Source: Saccopteryx bilineata (Eukaryota; Chordata; Mammalia; Chiroptera; Emballonuridae). Taken from it: a stretch of DNA of 64,000 nucleotides. Positions within the stretch are counted from its first letter, which is position 1; every line of letters starts with the position of its first letter. The notes beneath the pieces are model-generated. The model saw only the letters and a program-made list of their open reading frames with translations. It searched no databases and was not told the origin of the DNA. The stretch is from the NCBI RefSeq assembly GCF_036850765.1, contig NC_089493.1:192280706-192344705 (forward strand), written 5' to 3'. Position numbers and translations under genes: made by a program. Below, in pieces: positions 10,966 through 23,072 of this stretch.

Positions 10966-11685
10966 GCCCTCAGCAAAGGCTCCAGGCACCTGAGCCAGCA
11001 GCCCAGGGTTTCCAGGCTGGGGCAGGGCGGAGACAGGGGAAGCTGGGCTCTGAGCCCCGGCCGCTAAGAAAGTGACCTTCGCAGGGACAGTCTGGCCATG
11101 AAGCGGAAGAGAGCAGGGCCCTGTCACCCCCCCAGCTGCTGCAGGGAGAGGTGTCACCCAGGTAAGAGAGCCCAGCCCCACCGCTCCCAGCCCGGGCGGC
11201 ACGGGTGAGTCACCAAGCCTCCGGATCCCCCCCCTTGCTGGATCCATATGAGCCCCCGCCCCTGCAAAAACCAACCAGGAGAGCATGGCACCCCACGAAA
11301 TCTTTCAAGAAATCTTTTGGGGACCGTGGCCGCCTCTCAGACCCAGAGTGAGGCTCCCAGGAGGGAGCTGCCCGGCCCCACCACGCCCTGCTGGGCCCTC
11401 CCAGAGAGAGAAGGGGCAGGAAGAGCAGAAACCACCAGCTTTCACAACGCCACCCGGCTGGTCCCAAGGCCCCCCTGAGGCAACGGCCAATGGCGTTCTG
11501 AGTAACTGCTACTTCCCCTGCAGCCCAAAAAGACGGGGCCCAGCCAGGAGGCAGGGCGGCCCCTCCCTGCAGCCCGGGGCATGGGGTATGGTGGCCCCAG
11601 CTGTCTGCTCCCTGAATGGAGTTTGCTCTCTGATGGGTGGCTGGGGGGAGTTTTGCCAGGCAGTCTCTTGTAATGAAAAGCCTCC

Positions 11686-11850
11686 TGAGGTCGCCAGTTC
11701 GAAACCCTGGGCTTGCCTGGTCAAGGCACATATGGGAGTTGATGCTTCCAGCTCCTCCCCCACTTCTCTCTCTGTCTCTCCTCTCTCTCTGTCTCTCCCT
11801 CTCCTCTCTAAAATGAATAAATAAAAAAAAATAAAAATAAAAAAAAGAAA
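11686..11850 (+). mobile_element. SINE-B copy B2, 5' truncated
   Basis: Lacks the tRNA-like head. It begins at ctgaggtcgccagttcgaaa and continues through the CT-rich tail to aaaatgaataaataaaaaaa. Truncated at the 5' end, as after incomplete reverse transcription. Confidence 0.85.
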
Positions 11851-12129
11851 ACGAGGCAGAGATGAGGGCAGCAGGGAGGGAGGGGGACTCTTCATGAACT
11901 ACCATTGCCAGAAAGAAGAGACCACTTATGCTCTGCCCACAGCACCCCTAGCACCGAGCCGGGCCACCCAGGAAGCACGCAACACGGTGATCGGATAAAC
12001 AAGCGGGTAAGGGAACAGACAGGCTCTGCTCAAATGCCTTTCCTCGTGGAGCTTTTAGGGGAAAATGACAACAATGGCTGTATAGAAACATGTCTGACAG
12101 CAATGCTATTTCTAGAATTAGATCCCCAA

Positions 12130-12400
12130 ACCAGATTTTTTTAACACACAGGGCAGCTTACTAAAGCATTATCCAAAAGCACAAAGCATTGAAAATAAAC
12201 ATAAGCGGCTTCTGGAGCCTGGCTGGGGAATGGTAAGGTAGATGATGGTTCGCCTCGACTGTGGGATAATATGCAGCCATGAAAAAGGAATGAGGCCACG
12301 ATTGTATGTGCTAACTCAAGAGCTGTCTGTAACATGTCCCAAAGAGGCTACTGACCGACTGGTGCGTGTCAGAGAATGTAAAGCATGACTCCAGGAGCAT
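12130..12400 (+). repeat. L1M 3'-end relic
   Basis: The sequence gggataatatgcagccatga with flanking text resembles the old L1 3' region. Confidence 0.6.
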
Positions 12401-12433
12401 CTTAAAAGAATGACACATACATATTGTATGTGC

Positions 12434-12506
12434 ATGTACACCCACCCACACATCCATACACACACACATCCATACACACACACATTCATACACCCACACA
12501 TCTATA

Positions 12507-12546
<40 letters not shown>
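12434..12546. repeat. CA-rich compound microsatellite
   Basis: Interrupted CA/CCATA units ending in about 20 pure CA units. It abuts a 5'-truncated SINE-C. Confidence 0.95.
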
Positions 12547-12549
<3 letters not shown>

Positions 12550-12551
12550 AA

Positions 12552-12850
12552 GGGCCTGGAGGTTGCCAGCTTGAGGGCGAGCTCATCCGGCTTGAGTGTG
12601 GGATCATAGGACCCCAATGTCTCTGGCTTGAGCCCAAGGTCGCTGGCTTGAGCCCAAGGTTGCTGGCTTGAGCAAGGGGTCACTGGCTCTGCTGTAGCCC
12701 CGCCCCCCGCCCCGGTCAAGGCACATAAGAGAAAGCAATCAATGAACTAAGGTGCCGCAATGAAGAATTGATGCTTCTCATCTCTCTCCCTTCCTGTCTG
12801 TCTGTCCCTGTCTGTCTCTCTCGCTCTCTCACACTCACTTAAAAATAAAT
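12552..12850 (+). mobile_element. SINE-C copy C2, 5' truncated, expanded modules
   Basis: The head is missing. It has several ggtcgctggcttgagcccaa modules in tandem, then gtcaaggcacataagagaaa and the tctctctcccttcctgtctg tail. Confidence 0.85.
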
Positions 12851-12859
12851 AAACGCAGT

Positions 12860-13320
12860 GGTAGCCAGGATGTGGTGAAAGAACTTCTCAGTCCTTGGGG
12901 GGGAGGGGCTGGAAACTGGTACAACCAGTGGGAAGGACACACCGGCCCCGGATCTTAACAAAAACCTGAAACGCTGCACAAACCCAACGTTTTACTTCCC
13001 AGAACTCTCCCTAAAGGTGTCCACAGAAAGCGCCTCGGACCGCAACCAAACATGCTGACTCCCGCATCTGTGCGAGAAGAATACAGGAAGCCTCACGAGA
13101 AACCCGAACATCCAACGTTAGGGTTTCACAGGTCAACCATGGCTTACGCATGTGACCGAATGCAAGAAAAACACTAACTAATCAACAATCATGCTTCCGA
13201 GAAATACAGAAGGGTCTGAGAAAAACATCCTGATATTATTCAATTAAAAAAAAAAAAAGGCAGACTGGAAAGTTGTATATGTACTACAAATATGTGTTTT
13301 TTAAAAAACATATATTTATC
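12860..13320 (+). repeat. L1M 3'-end relic
   Basis: Contains gccaggatgtggtgaaagaa and actggtacaaccagtgggaa, the order seen in old L1 ORF2 ends and 3' regions. Probably the same family as the relic at 12130-12400. Confidence 0.6.
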
Positions 13321-13380
13321 TAATAAAAACTACTATTTACTGAAAACTTACCGGGTGTACAGCACTGTGCAGAGAGATTT

Positions 13381-13500
13381 ATGCATCTCATTTATATCTG
13401 CCCCTGCATATCATTTGCATATATACATGTTTCTATGCATTTCATTTATATCTTCCCCACCTTCACTTTGCATATCATCTGCATATATATGCCTATGCAT
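13381..13500. repeat. Tandem duplication, 54/60-bp units
   Basis: Unit 1 (13381-13434) starts atgcatctcatttatatctg. Unit 2 (13435-13494) starts atgcatttcatttatatctt. A third atgcat follows at 13495. The units differ by a 6-bp indel and substitutions. Each holds TGCATAT-rich text, and unit 1 contains a perfect octamer ATTTGCAT at 13413-13420. Confidence 0.85.
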
Positions 13501-13640
13501 ATTGTACCTATCCGTGACCCTGTGGCCAGGGAAAATTATTATCCCCAATTTATAGCTAAGGAAACTGAAGTGTCAAGAGACTTGAGTGGCTTGTAGACGT
13601 CACCCAGCTCTAAGGACAGAGGCGGCACTCCGTCTGTGCT
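13500..13640 (-). repeat. MIR fragment, reverse
   Basis: Contains attattatccccaatttata and aaggaaactgaagtgtcaag, the reverse MIR signature. Confidence 0.7.
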
Positions 13641-13864
13641 CTGCCCAGCCCCCTGGTCCTACCTGGAGCGTGCACAGGAGCCTGGCAGGCAGCCGCAGCC
13701 ATGCATTCCAGCAAGATTAGGAGCGGCTTCCATTTCCTTCTCCCTTCTCCCTGCGTCCACTCGTTCCGGATTGTTTACAATACTGTGTCTGTCTCTAAGC
13801 TCTCTTATATACACAGTTCTCCCGATCACCAAGGCAATACTGCTTACCAAAATTTCAAACATTC

Positions 13865-14192
13865 GCCCTGGCCGGTTGGCTCAGCAGGAGACCATAGGCC
13901 TGGTGTGTGGAAGTCCCAGGTTCGATTCCCGGCCAGGGCACACAGGAGAAGCGCCCATCTGCTTCTCCACCCTCCCTCCTCTCCTTTCTCTCTATCTCTC
14001 TCTTCCCCTCCCGCAGCCAAGGCTCCACTGGAGTAAAGTTGGCCCGGGTGCTGAGGATGGCTCCATGGCCTCTGCCTCAGCATCGCCCCCTAGTGGGCAT
14101 GCCAGGTAGATCCCAGTCAGGCATATGCGGAAGTCTGTCTGCCTCCCTGCTTCTCACTTCAGAAAAATACAAAAAAAAAAAAACCCCAAAAC
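13865..14192 (+). mobile_element. SINE-A copy A5 with internal deletion
   Basis: SINE-A of about 330 bp. The segment between ctctgcctcag and catcgccccc is missing compared with other copies, a deletion of roughly 50 bp. Duplication ttcaaacattc is exact (13854-13864 and 14193-14203). One CTCF-core unit, catcgccccctagtgggca, is at 14081-14099. Confidence 0.92.
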
Positions 14193-14410
14193 TTCAAACA
14201 TTCACAGACTACAAAGTCTCCGTCATCCGGCAGAAAGAAACACTTAGGAGTTTGCTGCCCGCAACTCAGATGTAGTTATTTATATAAATTTAAATTATTT
14301 ATGTCAACTGAAATGATATCACTGTAACATAGTTGCTACGTTTAAAAAAATGAAATCAGGTTAAATGTATTGTTTTACAACCTGGTTTTCCCCTTTTCGG
14401 TATATATGTG

Positions 14411-14712
14411 CACTTGACCCTTGAACAACTCGGGGTTAGGGGTGGAGTCAAAATCCACAGGTAACTTTGGGCTTTACAGTAAGTCAGCCCTTCATTCGCG
14501 TCAGTGGATTCGACTAACCACGATTGGAAGCAGCAGTTCTGACCCGCTTTGGTCCACGGCTGGGAACACCGCCTTCAATCCACGGTCAGTTGAATCCAAA
14601 GATGCAAAGCCTGCAGCTATGATGGACCACCTTGTACATGCTTCCTGGGGGAAAAAAATCTCTGACTCCATGGACCTGCCTTGTTCAAACCTGCGTCGTC
14701 CAAGGGTCCATG
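14411..14712. repeat. Tigger-like DNA transposon relic
   Basis: Left end cacttgacccttgaacaact and right end ccaagggtccatg form diverged inverted ends typical of MER2/Tigger-type elements. Non-coding. Confidence 0.65.
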
Positions 14713-14780
14713 GTACATCTCATCAAGAGATTACGCATTTTCTACGATGTAATTTTCCACAGCTGTAAAAGATTGCGTCT

Positions 14781-14904
14781 CTTGCCTGACCTGTGGTGGT
14801 GCAGTGGATAAAGCGTCGACCTGGAAATACTGAGGTTGCCGGTTCGAAACCCTGGGCTTGCCTGGTCAAGGCACATATGGGAAGTTGATGCTTCCAGCTC
14901 CTCC

Positions 14905-14952
<48 letters not shown>

Positions 14953-14998
14953 CTAAAATGAATAAATATAAAGTGATAAAAAAAAAAAAAAAAAAAAA
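14781..14998 (+). mobile_element. SINE-B copy B3
   Basis: Full-length with head gcctgacctgtggtggtgca, box B ggttcgaaacc, an expanded (CT)n tract at about 14909-14948 and a poly(A) of more than 20. Duplication aaaagattgcgtct is exact (14767-14780 and 14999-15012). Confidence 0.94.
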
Positions 14999-15399
14999 AA
15001 AAGATTGCGTCTTATGACAGTATTGTAAATTACTTATTGACTTCCCTACTGGAACACACATGAACCATTTCTGATTTCTTGCTGTTATAAAACGCCGTAC
15101 CGGAGCCAAGCTGGGCCAATCAGAGCCCTTCATGGGGTTGCTGCTTCCGATCTGAACTGAGGAGGTTCCATTCGTCCTGCAGGAGGCGACGCTCGCTTTG
15201 TGGGGGGAGTTGGTGTGAAAGCTGAACCCACAGGCACAGACACCGGGAGGTCAGGGCAGCACGTGTGTTACAGGGTCCGACTCACTTCACAGCCAACCAG
15301 CTGTATCTCTGCCCAGCGCGGTTCCTATACGATATACACGTTCTCCTGTTGGCCTTATCACAGGAGACGGTTTTTTATCATTTGCCACCAAAAGAGTCT

Positions 15400-15545
15400 A
15401 AGAGAGGGCTCTGGTTAAGCACGTGGGCTCTGGAGCCAGATGCACTGGTCTGAACCCCAGCTGTTCTTATAGCTGTGTACTCTGGGCAAATCAATTGACC
15501 TCTCTGGTTCCCAATTCCCTCCTCTGTTAAATGTTACCAGTGGTC
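15400..15545 (+). repeat. MIR SINE
   Basis: Contains gggctctggagccagatgca and tgacctctctggttcccaat. Confidence 0.75.
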
Positions 15546-15825
15546 TCTGAGGAGCCAATGAATTACTACATATCGAACACTGGATCAGTGTACAATAGTG
15601 ACAGTGGAAGAACCAGACCCCCCCGCTGCGGGCAGCAGCGAACAGGAATTCTGGGTTGGGGTATAAGTGGGGGTACAAGGCACATGACTGGTTCCTGCCA
15701 GGCCCGCCCACCAAGCACCCTGTGTATCAGTGGGCCTTTGGGATATAGGGACCCTGCAGAAATCATAAACTGATAAAGTAATGAAGTGCTGGAAGCTACT
15801 GTTTATTTTGTTGAAAGTCACTTGG

Positions 15826-15998
15826 GTTTCTTTAACTGATTTACTGATTTGAGAAAGAGAGGGAGAGAAGCACCAATTTGCTATTCCACTCATTCATGCG
15901 GTCATTGATTGATTCTTATATGTGCCCTGACTGGGGATCGAACCTGCAACCTTGGCATATGGGATGACGTCCAACCCAATAAGCTATCTGGCCAAGGC
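15826..15998 (-). mobile_element. SINE-D copy D3 (VES-type)
   Basis: Reverse VES-like SINE with gtgccctgactggggatcga and ending taagctatctggccaaggc. Diverged. Confidence 0.82.
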
Positions 15999-16269
15999 TT
16001 GGGAGCGATTATTTGTTGAGCACCAACTTTGTGCCAGGCTCTGTGCTGGGCATTAATTTTCACGGCAGTCAGTTCAGACCTCTGCTTGGATGTTGAAAGA
16101 CCTTAGAAGTTGTGAAATTCACCTGCCACCCTCAGAGAAGCACCTCGGGGAGAGGGACACGGGTTGTGTGGAGAACAGAGAACAGCCCTTCTCGTCGCCG
16201 CGGCTCCAAGACATGCCTCAGCCCCGGAAAGACACCTCACAGTGCTGGGTGGCCCTCTCCAACATGCCG

Positions 16270-16658
16270 GGCACTGCAGGTGCCCTGTGTGCCCCGTCTC
16301 ATGACCCCATTGGGCGGGAACCATGACCCCACTCTGAGTCTCAGAGACTTGTTAGGTGACCTGCCCAAGGGCACCCAACGCCAAGACCACAGATGCCAGG
16401 ACGAGACCACAGATCTCTGGGTTTCAAAGTCCACACCCCACTTAATATCCCAACTGTCAGCCACAACCGGGTGGCTCCCTTGGTAAGAGCAGCATCTCCG
16501 TAGAGCAAGGTTGCGGGTTCCAGCCCCAGTCAGGACACGTACAAGTAGCAACCAGTGAATGCATAAATAAGCAGAACAACAAATCCATGTTTCTCTCTCC
16601 CCTCTTTCTCTAAAACCAATAAGTAAAAATTTAATAATAATAATAATAATATCCCAAC
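16270..16658 (-). repeat. MIR relic, reverse, carrying a SINE-D
   Basis: MIR-like text (gactctgagtctcagagactt-type, then gggcacccaacgcc) ends at cacttaatatcccaac, where SINE-D copy D4 inserted. Confidence 0.55.
16455..16647 (+). mobile_element. SINE-D copy D4 (VES-type)
   Basis: Head ccgggtggctcccttggtaa, box B-like gcgggttccagcc, tail ttctctaaaaccaataagta then (AAT)n. Duplication aatatcccaac is exact (16444-16454 and 16648-16658). Confidence 0.87.
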
Positions 16659-16884
16659 CATCCTGGGAGGTAGGTACTTCTGCCCCTTTTCCTTCCTGCA
16701 CGCACGGAGCCCCAGCAGCCGTGGAGAACCACTCCACACCCTCCCAGAGCTGCGATCTGTGCCTCCCTTGGCAACCACCAAAGGCATCTCCGAGGACACC
16801 TGCAATCCTAGACGGACGCAAACATTTCACACGAGGAAGAAGCCCCACGCCTAGGAGCAGGTGAGCGTCCCTGGGACAGTCTTG

Positions 16885-17020
16885 TGTGGACTTCACCCCA
16901 CCGGTCACAACAGCCCTGTGAGGCTGGTCTACGGTTCGACCCAGCGCACAGGTTACAGAACCGAGTTCTGGCGGAGCCCGGATCTGAACCAGGCTGCGCG
17001 GTGCTCGGAGCCCACGCTCC
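16885..17020 (-). repeat. MIR relic, reverse
   Basis: Contains acaacagccctgtgaggctg and gagcccggatctgaaccagg. Confidence 0.6.
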
Positions 17021-17381
17021 TTGCTCAGCTCCCCCCGCGCCTTCCTGTTTGTGTGCACTCTCTGGAGAGGCACAGACACGGTCTCCCAGGAGGTGACGCC
17101 CCTGCAGAGGAGAGTTCTCTTATGCCTCCCTGAGTTGCATAAGGACATGGGGTGGGGGTGGGGTCCTCCAGGGGCCCAGTGGGGTCCCAGGAAGCTAGGA
17201 AGAGTCAGACAGACAGGCCTCCTCCACACGCCAGCCTGCGGACTCTGGGCCCCAAGGAAGGAGGATTTTCCGAAACAGAACAGCGGGCCCCGGCCGAGTC
17301 CACCCTGCGGCACCAGGGCCCATGCAAACTGTGTCAGCAGTCACACACTCAACTCTCCCTGAACTCTTCCCTCCTTAACTA

Positions 17382-17876
<495 letters not shown>

Positions 17877-18004
17877 TCAACTCAGCAAGCGCTCGGGGCG
17901 GGCAAGTCGACGTCAGCCCCGCCCCTGGCCCCGCCCCTGGCCCCAGGAACATGGCGCCGCCCACGTCACCTAGCCCGTGCTGGGTGCCAGGGGCACTTCT
18001 GAGC

Positions 18005-18180
18005 ACCTCGCTTGTTCCCTATTTCCTCCTCACAGTCACCTTGCGGAGCGGGCACGATTTATTACCCCCATTCTACAGAGGAGGACACTGAGGCTCAGAG
18101 AGGTCCGGTCACCTACTCGAGGTCACACTGGTAGGAAGTCACAGAACTGAGATTCAAACCAGCCAGTGTGGCTTCAGACC
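18005..18180 (-). repeat. MIR SINE, reverse
   Basis: Contains ttctacagaggaggacactg, aggctcagagaggtccggtc and ctgagattcaaaccagccag. Confidence 0.82.
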
Positions 18181-19184
18181 TCAGGTGTGCAAACACACCC
18201 ACCCCTTCGGAGAGGCAGAGAGGGTTCTCTGAGCAGGACCGAGCGACAGGCTCCGTGCTTAGTGTGGGGACACGGAGAGGGGCACGGAAATGGTGGGCAA
18301 TGCTTGAACCGGGTGGGATTGGAGTGCCCAGAGGGCAGGGTGGGCAGCAACCCCTCTGCCTGGGTAACGAGAGGCTCCCCAGAGGCCAGGACATTCGAGC
18401 TGTGTCTGGAAGGGAGGGGTGTCTGAGAGGAGAAAAGGGTCACTCCAGGTCACCCCAGGTCAAGGACCCGGCAGAAGCAAAGGCCTGGAGGCTGACGTGA
18501 GCTGACATTGAAGAAATGTCAGCGGGCTGGCGGTGGTGTTGCTGGAGATGCAGAAAGTGAAACCAAGTTCTTATGACAACGTCTGCAAAAACTCCTAGAT
18601 CAAGCTGTGCCTGAAGCCAGCCAGGCACCCTTGAACTTTTCAGTTATTTGTGCAGATAAATTCCCCCTTCCACATACCCCCACCTTCCCCCGCAACCTAG
18701 TGTGAATAGTCTGACTCCTTACAACCTAAAGAGTCTCAGCTCATACCAGATCACTGGGTTTTTGTTACTCATCTCCCCAGAATAAAAACCTCCACGGGCA
18801 GTCTCTGCTGAGAGAAGCCACACCCAAGGCCATATCAGAAGTGCCCTATCCTACTCCCTACTGTCATTTCCCACCTGGGGACCCTGGGAGTAGCAAGGGC
18901 CTCGGCCAGCAAGGCCAGCATGTCCATGACTCAGGGGGGGGAAAGGGCGGCCATAAAGTCAAGACATTCCTGAGATAAACTGGGAAAACACCTTCACAAG
19001 TGAAAAAAAAAAATGGTTGAACAGTGCTACATTATATACTGGGGCTTCTCCTCTCCTGGGCCACTCCAGGGACCTGGGCACGTCACTTCGTCTTCTGGGG
19101 CCCTCGACCTTCCGCCTCTCCTCTCACCTGCTGCCCACCAGGTTGGCGAGCGCAGGGGCTCAGGTGGGAGGGGTGGCCATGAGG

Positions 19185-19280
19185 AGCTGGGTCCCCCAGA
19201 CCTGGTTTCACGTCCCAGCTCTGCTGTGTGACTCCAGGCCAGTTCCTTAACCTCTCTCAGTGTCAGGTCAGGTTGGGAAT
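19185..19280 (+). repeat. MIR fragment
   Basis: Contains gctctgctgtgtgactccag and ccttaacctctctcagtgtc. Confidence 0.75.
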
Positions 19281-19297
19281 GAAAGACATTCCTTCTT

Positions 19298-19560
19298 TCT
19301 TTTTTGTTTTTACAGAGACAGATAGAGAGTCAGAGGGATAGATAGGGACAGACAGACAGGAATGGAGACAGATGAGAAGCATCAATCATTAGTTTTTCGT
19401 TGTGCATTGCGACTTATTAGTTGTTCATTGATTGCTTTATCGTATGTGCCTTGACCACGGGCCTTCAGCAGACTGAGTAGCCCCTTGCTGGAGCCAGCAA
19501 CCCTGGGTCCAAGCTGGTGAGCTTTTTGCTCAAGCCGGATGAGCCCGCGCTCAAGCTGCA
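19298..19560 (-). mobile_element. SINE-C copy C3, 5' truncated
   Basis: Reverse copy: cagagacagatagagagtca, gaccacgggccttcagcaga, and gctcaagccggatgagcccg. It stops before the tRNA-like head. Confidence 0.87.
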
Positions 19561-20088
19561 GGCATCCTTCTGACTTTCTACACGAGAATAATATGCCTGA
19601 AAGTGGTCACCACAATCTCTGGCATATGGTGACCGTCCACAAAAGAGCGGTGGCTGCTACTATATCCTTCATTATTGCTCAAGCTTGCCGGGACATCAAG
19701 ACCTGGTAACATATTCATTAAGCCCTGACAAAATGGGTAGGGATCCCCACTCTTCAAAGAACCTCCTTCTGGTGTCTCCCTCTCACCTCGTAGAGTCCAG
19801 TGGGGCCGGGCAAAGGAGTCATCACATCTGTCTTATGGGCCGAGAAGGCTCAAGGGGGTGAGTGACCACCAGCTCAAGAACACATGGCTTTTTGAAGAGG
19901 AGGGGTTGGTCTTCCCATGAGTGTCCCGCCTCCTCTCCGAGAATTCAAGCCCTCCCTCTGCTCCCAAAAGGGGGCAGAGCGGGGAGGTGTTCACAGGCCA
20001 GGTGAATCACTGGGGTGGGGGAGAGAAGGACCCCTGCCATGGACAGAGGTGACCACAACACCACCGCACTGGACCAGGGAAGACTCAC

Positions 20089-20137
20089 CCAGCATAATGG
20101 CGTCCACAGCTCCCCCAGGACAGAACTCGATCATGAT
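20089..20137 (-). CDS. STK10: STK10 coding exon 3 (hinge)
   Basis: A 49-nt exon. The acceptor is TTCTGCAG. It encodes residues 108-123 (IMIEFCPGGAVDAIML) and the first base of Glu-124. It carries the gatekeeper Ile-110, the hinge residues Glu-111 to Cys-113 and the start of the D helix, which together line the ATP pocket. The donor is GTGAGT (phase 1). At 49 nt its skipping would shift the frame. Confidence 0.97.
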
Positions 20138-20639
20138 CTGCAGAAAACAGAAGGCAAAAGACCAGTCAGCAGGGCACACAGCCTGCGAGATGGGGCGGTC
20201 CCCGCAGCCCGGCCAGCATCCGAGGCCCGTGTTCCCCAACCTCTCCTTCTGCCCCGGGGCCTGTGCAGTCTGTACCCCCTCCCCACCTCACCCCCCACCA
20301 GCCCTCACAGGCGGCTCGAACACCCAGAGTAGCTGCTGGGACACTTCATTTTACAGAAAAAGAAAAACCAAGTTGCCACCAAGTTGCCACGGATACCCAC
20401 AGGTTCAGAGAACGGCCTTTTCAGCCAAGGCCACACCCTCCTTGCCCCCCTCTGGCCTGTCCTGCTCACCTGTCCCCACCTGCCGGCTGCCTCACTTTCT
20501 GCGCTGCACGGCTGAGGGTCCCAGAGGACACCGTCAGCCCACACACCATCTGCCCAAGTCCTCCCAGAACCCCGGCCCCAGCTCTGGCCTCTCTCCACCC
20601 TCCACAGCCCGGGGACCCAGCTGCCAAGGTCCTCGGGAC

Positions 20640-20760
20640 CCTGAAGAGCAGCTCAGGGGGAGAAACCGAGGCCCGGACAGGGGATGTGACTGACCAGGGA
20701 CACGGGTTGTTCAGTGGCAGGTCCCAGACTGGAAAGCAGGTCTTCTGACCCTCAAGTCAC
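20640..20760 (-). repeat. MIR relic, reverse
   Basis: Contains gggagaaaccgaggcccgga, then cagtggcaggtcccagactg. Confidence 0.6.
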
Positions 20761-21224
20761 TCAGGCAAGCCGTTCACTCATTCATTCAGGACACACCCCA
20801 CAGGTGGCAGCCCCCGAGAGCAGCACCAGGCCCAGGCCCACGGGAGGCGCCCAGCCCAGCCCAGGGCAGGGGGCCGAGCAGGATGATCAGAGCCATGAGC
20901 ACCGACAGGCCCTCCCGCTCGGGCCCCTCCCATCTTCACTCTTCCCTGCCCACTCTGGGCTCACGTGTGCAAACACACTTGCTCTTTTTCCTTAAAGTTC
21001 GGATTCGGGCGGGTGGGAAAGGTGGGAAGTGGCCCTCTGGGGATCTCCCCCGACCTCCAGCCCCTGCCCTCTGGCCCCTGCCCCCTGCCCCCTGCCCCCC
21101 AACCCCAGCTGGTTGGGAAGTCCCTCCACCTCAGAGGCGGCCACACTGCCCGGTGTGGGACAGTTGGTCAGAAGGGAGTGTCAGCCCTTCTGATCGGACG
21201 CAGTCGAAACGGAAAAGGAGGCAG

Positions 21225-21400
21225 ACTGGAGTCCACACCCTGGTCGTGCCACTGAACTGGCAGTGGGATGTTGGGTAAGCCCCTTCATGACCCTATGCCT
21301 CAGTTTCCCCATCTGGGAAATGGAGCTCATCACCCTGCCTCCAATGTCATCAAGACAGTTAAGCGAGAGCCACAACAGTTAATATGTGCTTGTTACACTG
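21225..21400 (+). repeat. MIR SINE
   Basis: Contains gggtaagccccttcatgacc and cctcagtttccccatctggg. Confidence 0.82.
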
Positions 21401-22237
21401 CTAGCAAAGTCACTAGAGAGCGCCACGCTTAGACTGTGTCACAGAAGCTTCTTCCTAAAATATGCCTTCCCGAGAACGACGGTTATTACCAAGAGCCAAC
21501 GTGAGAAGTGGTCAGGCCCAGCGATTCCTGTCTGGTTCGGTGGAACTGTCCCTTGCACAACACCCTTCCCCCAGGTCCCCATGACCCCACTGCCCAGAGC
21601 TCAGCACCAGCGACGCTGGAGCATTCAACCAATCTGGTGGCTTCCTCTTCTGCACTGCGAGAGCTCCACGCCCCCCCCCCCACCCCACCCCCGGGCTTCC
21701 CCTTTATTTATTTTTATTTTTTGCCTTGGCTGCTGGGAAGCTCTGAGCTTACTTTTTATTCCCATAAATAAATGAATAAATGCACCAACGTCTGGCTCTA
21801 TGCCAGGCTTCAGCCCACGACATTTCACAACCTGTGTACGGACCTCGACGACGCGCTTCAAGGAAGGCGATGCCCTCTGCCCTGCACTGAAAACCTGGGA
21901 GGCTTTTCCTGCCCCCGCCAGCCCCGGGTGACCCCGAGCACGCGGCAGTGACAGAGTGACAGGCCGGCGACCTTTTCACAAAAACCGCCTGACTGCACCC
22001 CTACGGGCGGTAGAGTGGTTTGGTTTTTCTTTTTTTCTTTTTTATAAGTGTTCTTCTCCCTCCATTCGGTTTTAAATGTTTCACAGCTTTATGCCTTCTT
22101 TTGTGTGGTGCAAAAAAAAACAACACAAAAAACCCCTTTCAGGACTTTGTTCTTACTTGATAGGGGTCGTAACACCTTTCAGCTTCTCAAAATGTCGGGG
22201 TTTCAATGAACAGAATAACCACCTCAAGAAATAAATT

Positions 22238-22440
22238 AGCCTGGCCTGTGGTGGCGCAGTGGATAAAGTGTCGACCTGGAAATGCTGAGGTTGCCGGTTC
22301 GAAACCCTGGGCTTGCCTGGTCAAGGCACATATGGGAGTTGATGCTTCCAGCTCCTCCCCCCCCTTCTCTCTCTCTGTCTCTCCCTCTCCTCTCTCTCCC
22401 TCTCCTCTCTAAAATGAATAAACAATTAAAAAAAAAAGTT
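22238..22440 (+). mobile_element. SINE-B copy B4
   Basis: Head gcctggcctgtggtggcgca, box B ggttcgaaacc, CT-rich tail and aaaatgaataaacaattaaa. Target duplication is not clear in the A-rich flanks. Confidence 0.9.
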
Positions 22441-23040
22441 TAAAAAAAAAAAGAAATGCTATAAAAAAATTAATTACTAGTAAAAATAAAATCGTCACCT
22501 TAGTGCCTTAGGGAGTTACTGTATCTACATGCTCAAGAAAGAGAAGGGAAACACAGACATCAACGCCCAGGGGAGGGTCAGAGGTCGTCTGTCCATCGAC
22601 CTCTGACTCATATGCTGCAAAACGCATCTATCATTTGAGGGGCATGGGGGGGGTATGGACCCATCTATAAGGAAAGCCCACAGCATCCTGGGGTGAAAGG
22701 AGGCTCTTGGGGACCGAGGGTTCCTGGGGGCCAAGCTCAAGGCCTCTGAGCCCTCAGCCAACCCCAACTGCTACAGCTCCTGGTGCCAACTCCGTGGCCC
22801 CATCAGGGGCTGGTCCTCTGTGCTCTCTCATCAGAGTGGCGAGCAGCGTGGGGCTCAGGGCTGAGGCTTGTGATCACGTTAACCCACCAACAAGGATACA
22901 CAGAGGGTCTACCAGGGGCTCCATGTTGCTAGGCTCAACAGGAACCATAAAAGTAGTACTCGGACAATAAACACTACCTGGGCTCCTAGTCTGTGACTGG
23001 CGACCTAGGACAAATCAGACAGGTCCCTGCTCCAAGGCCA

Positions 23041-23072
23041 CAGGCAGAGGCAGAGGCAGAGGCAGAGGCAGT
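23041..23072. repeat. (GGCAGA)n hexamer repeat
   Basis: About five tandem ggcaga units. Confidence 0.9.

Noticed and set aside
15050..15390. Possible endogenous retroviral LTR (ccaatcagag and tataaaac-like text)
   Set aside because: No TG...CA ends, no duplication and no internal retroviral sequence seen. Left as unidentified.
16237..17313. 358-codon open frame on the minus strand, the longest in the window
   Set aside because: Runs through MIR and SINE-D sequence (including the AAT tail read as a run of Ile) and has no coherent domain. A chance frame.
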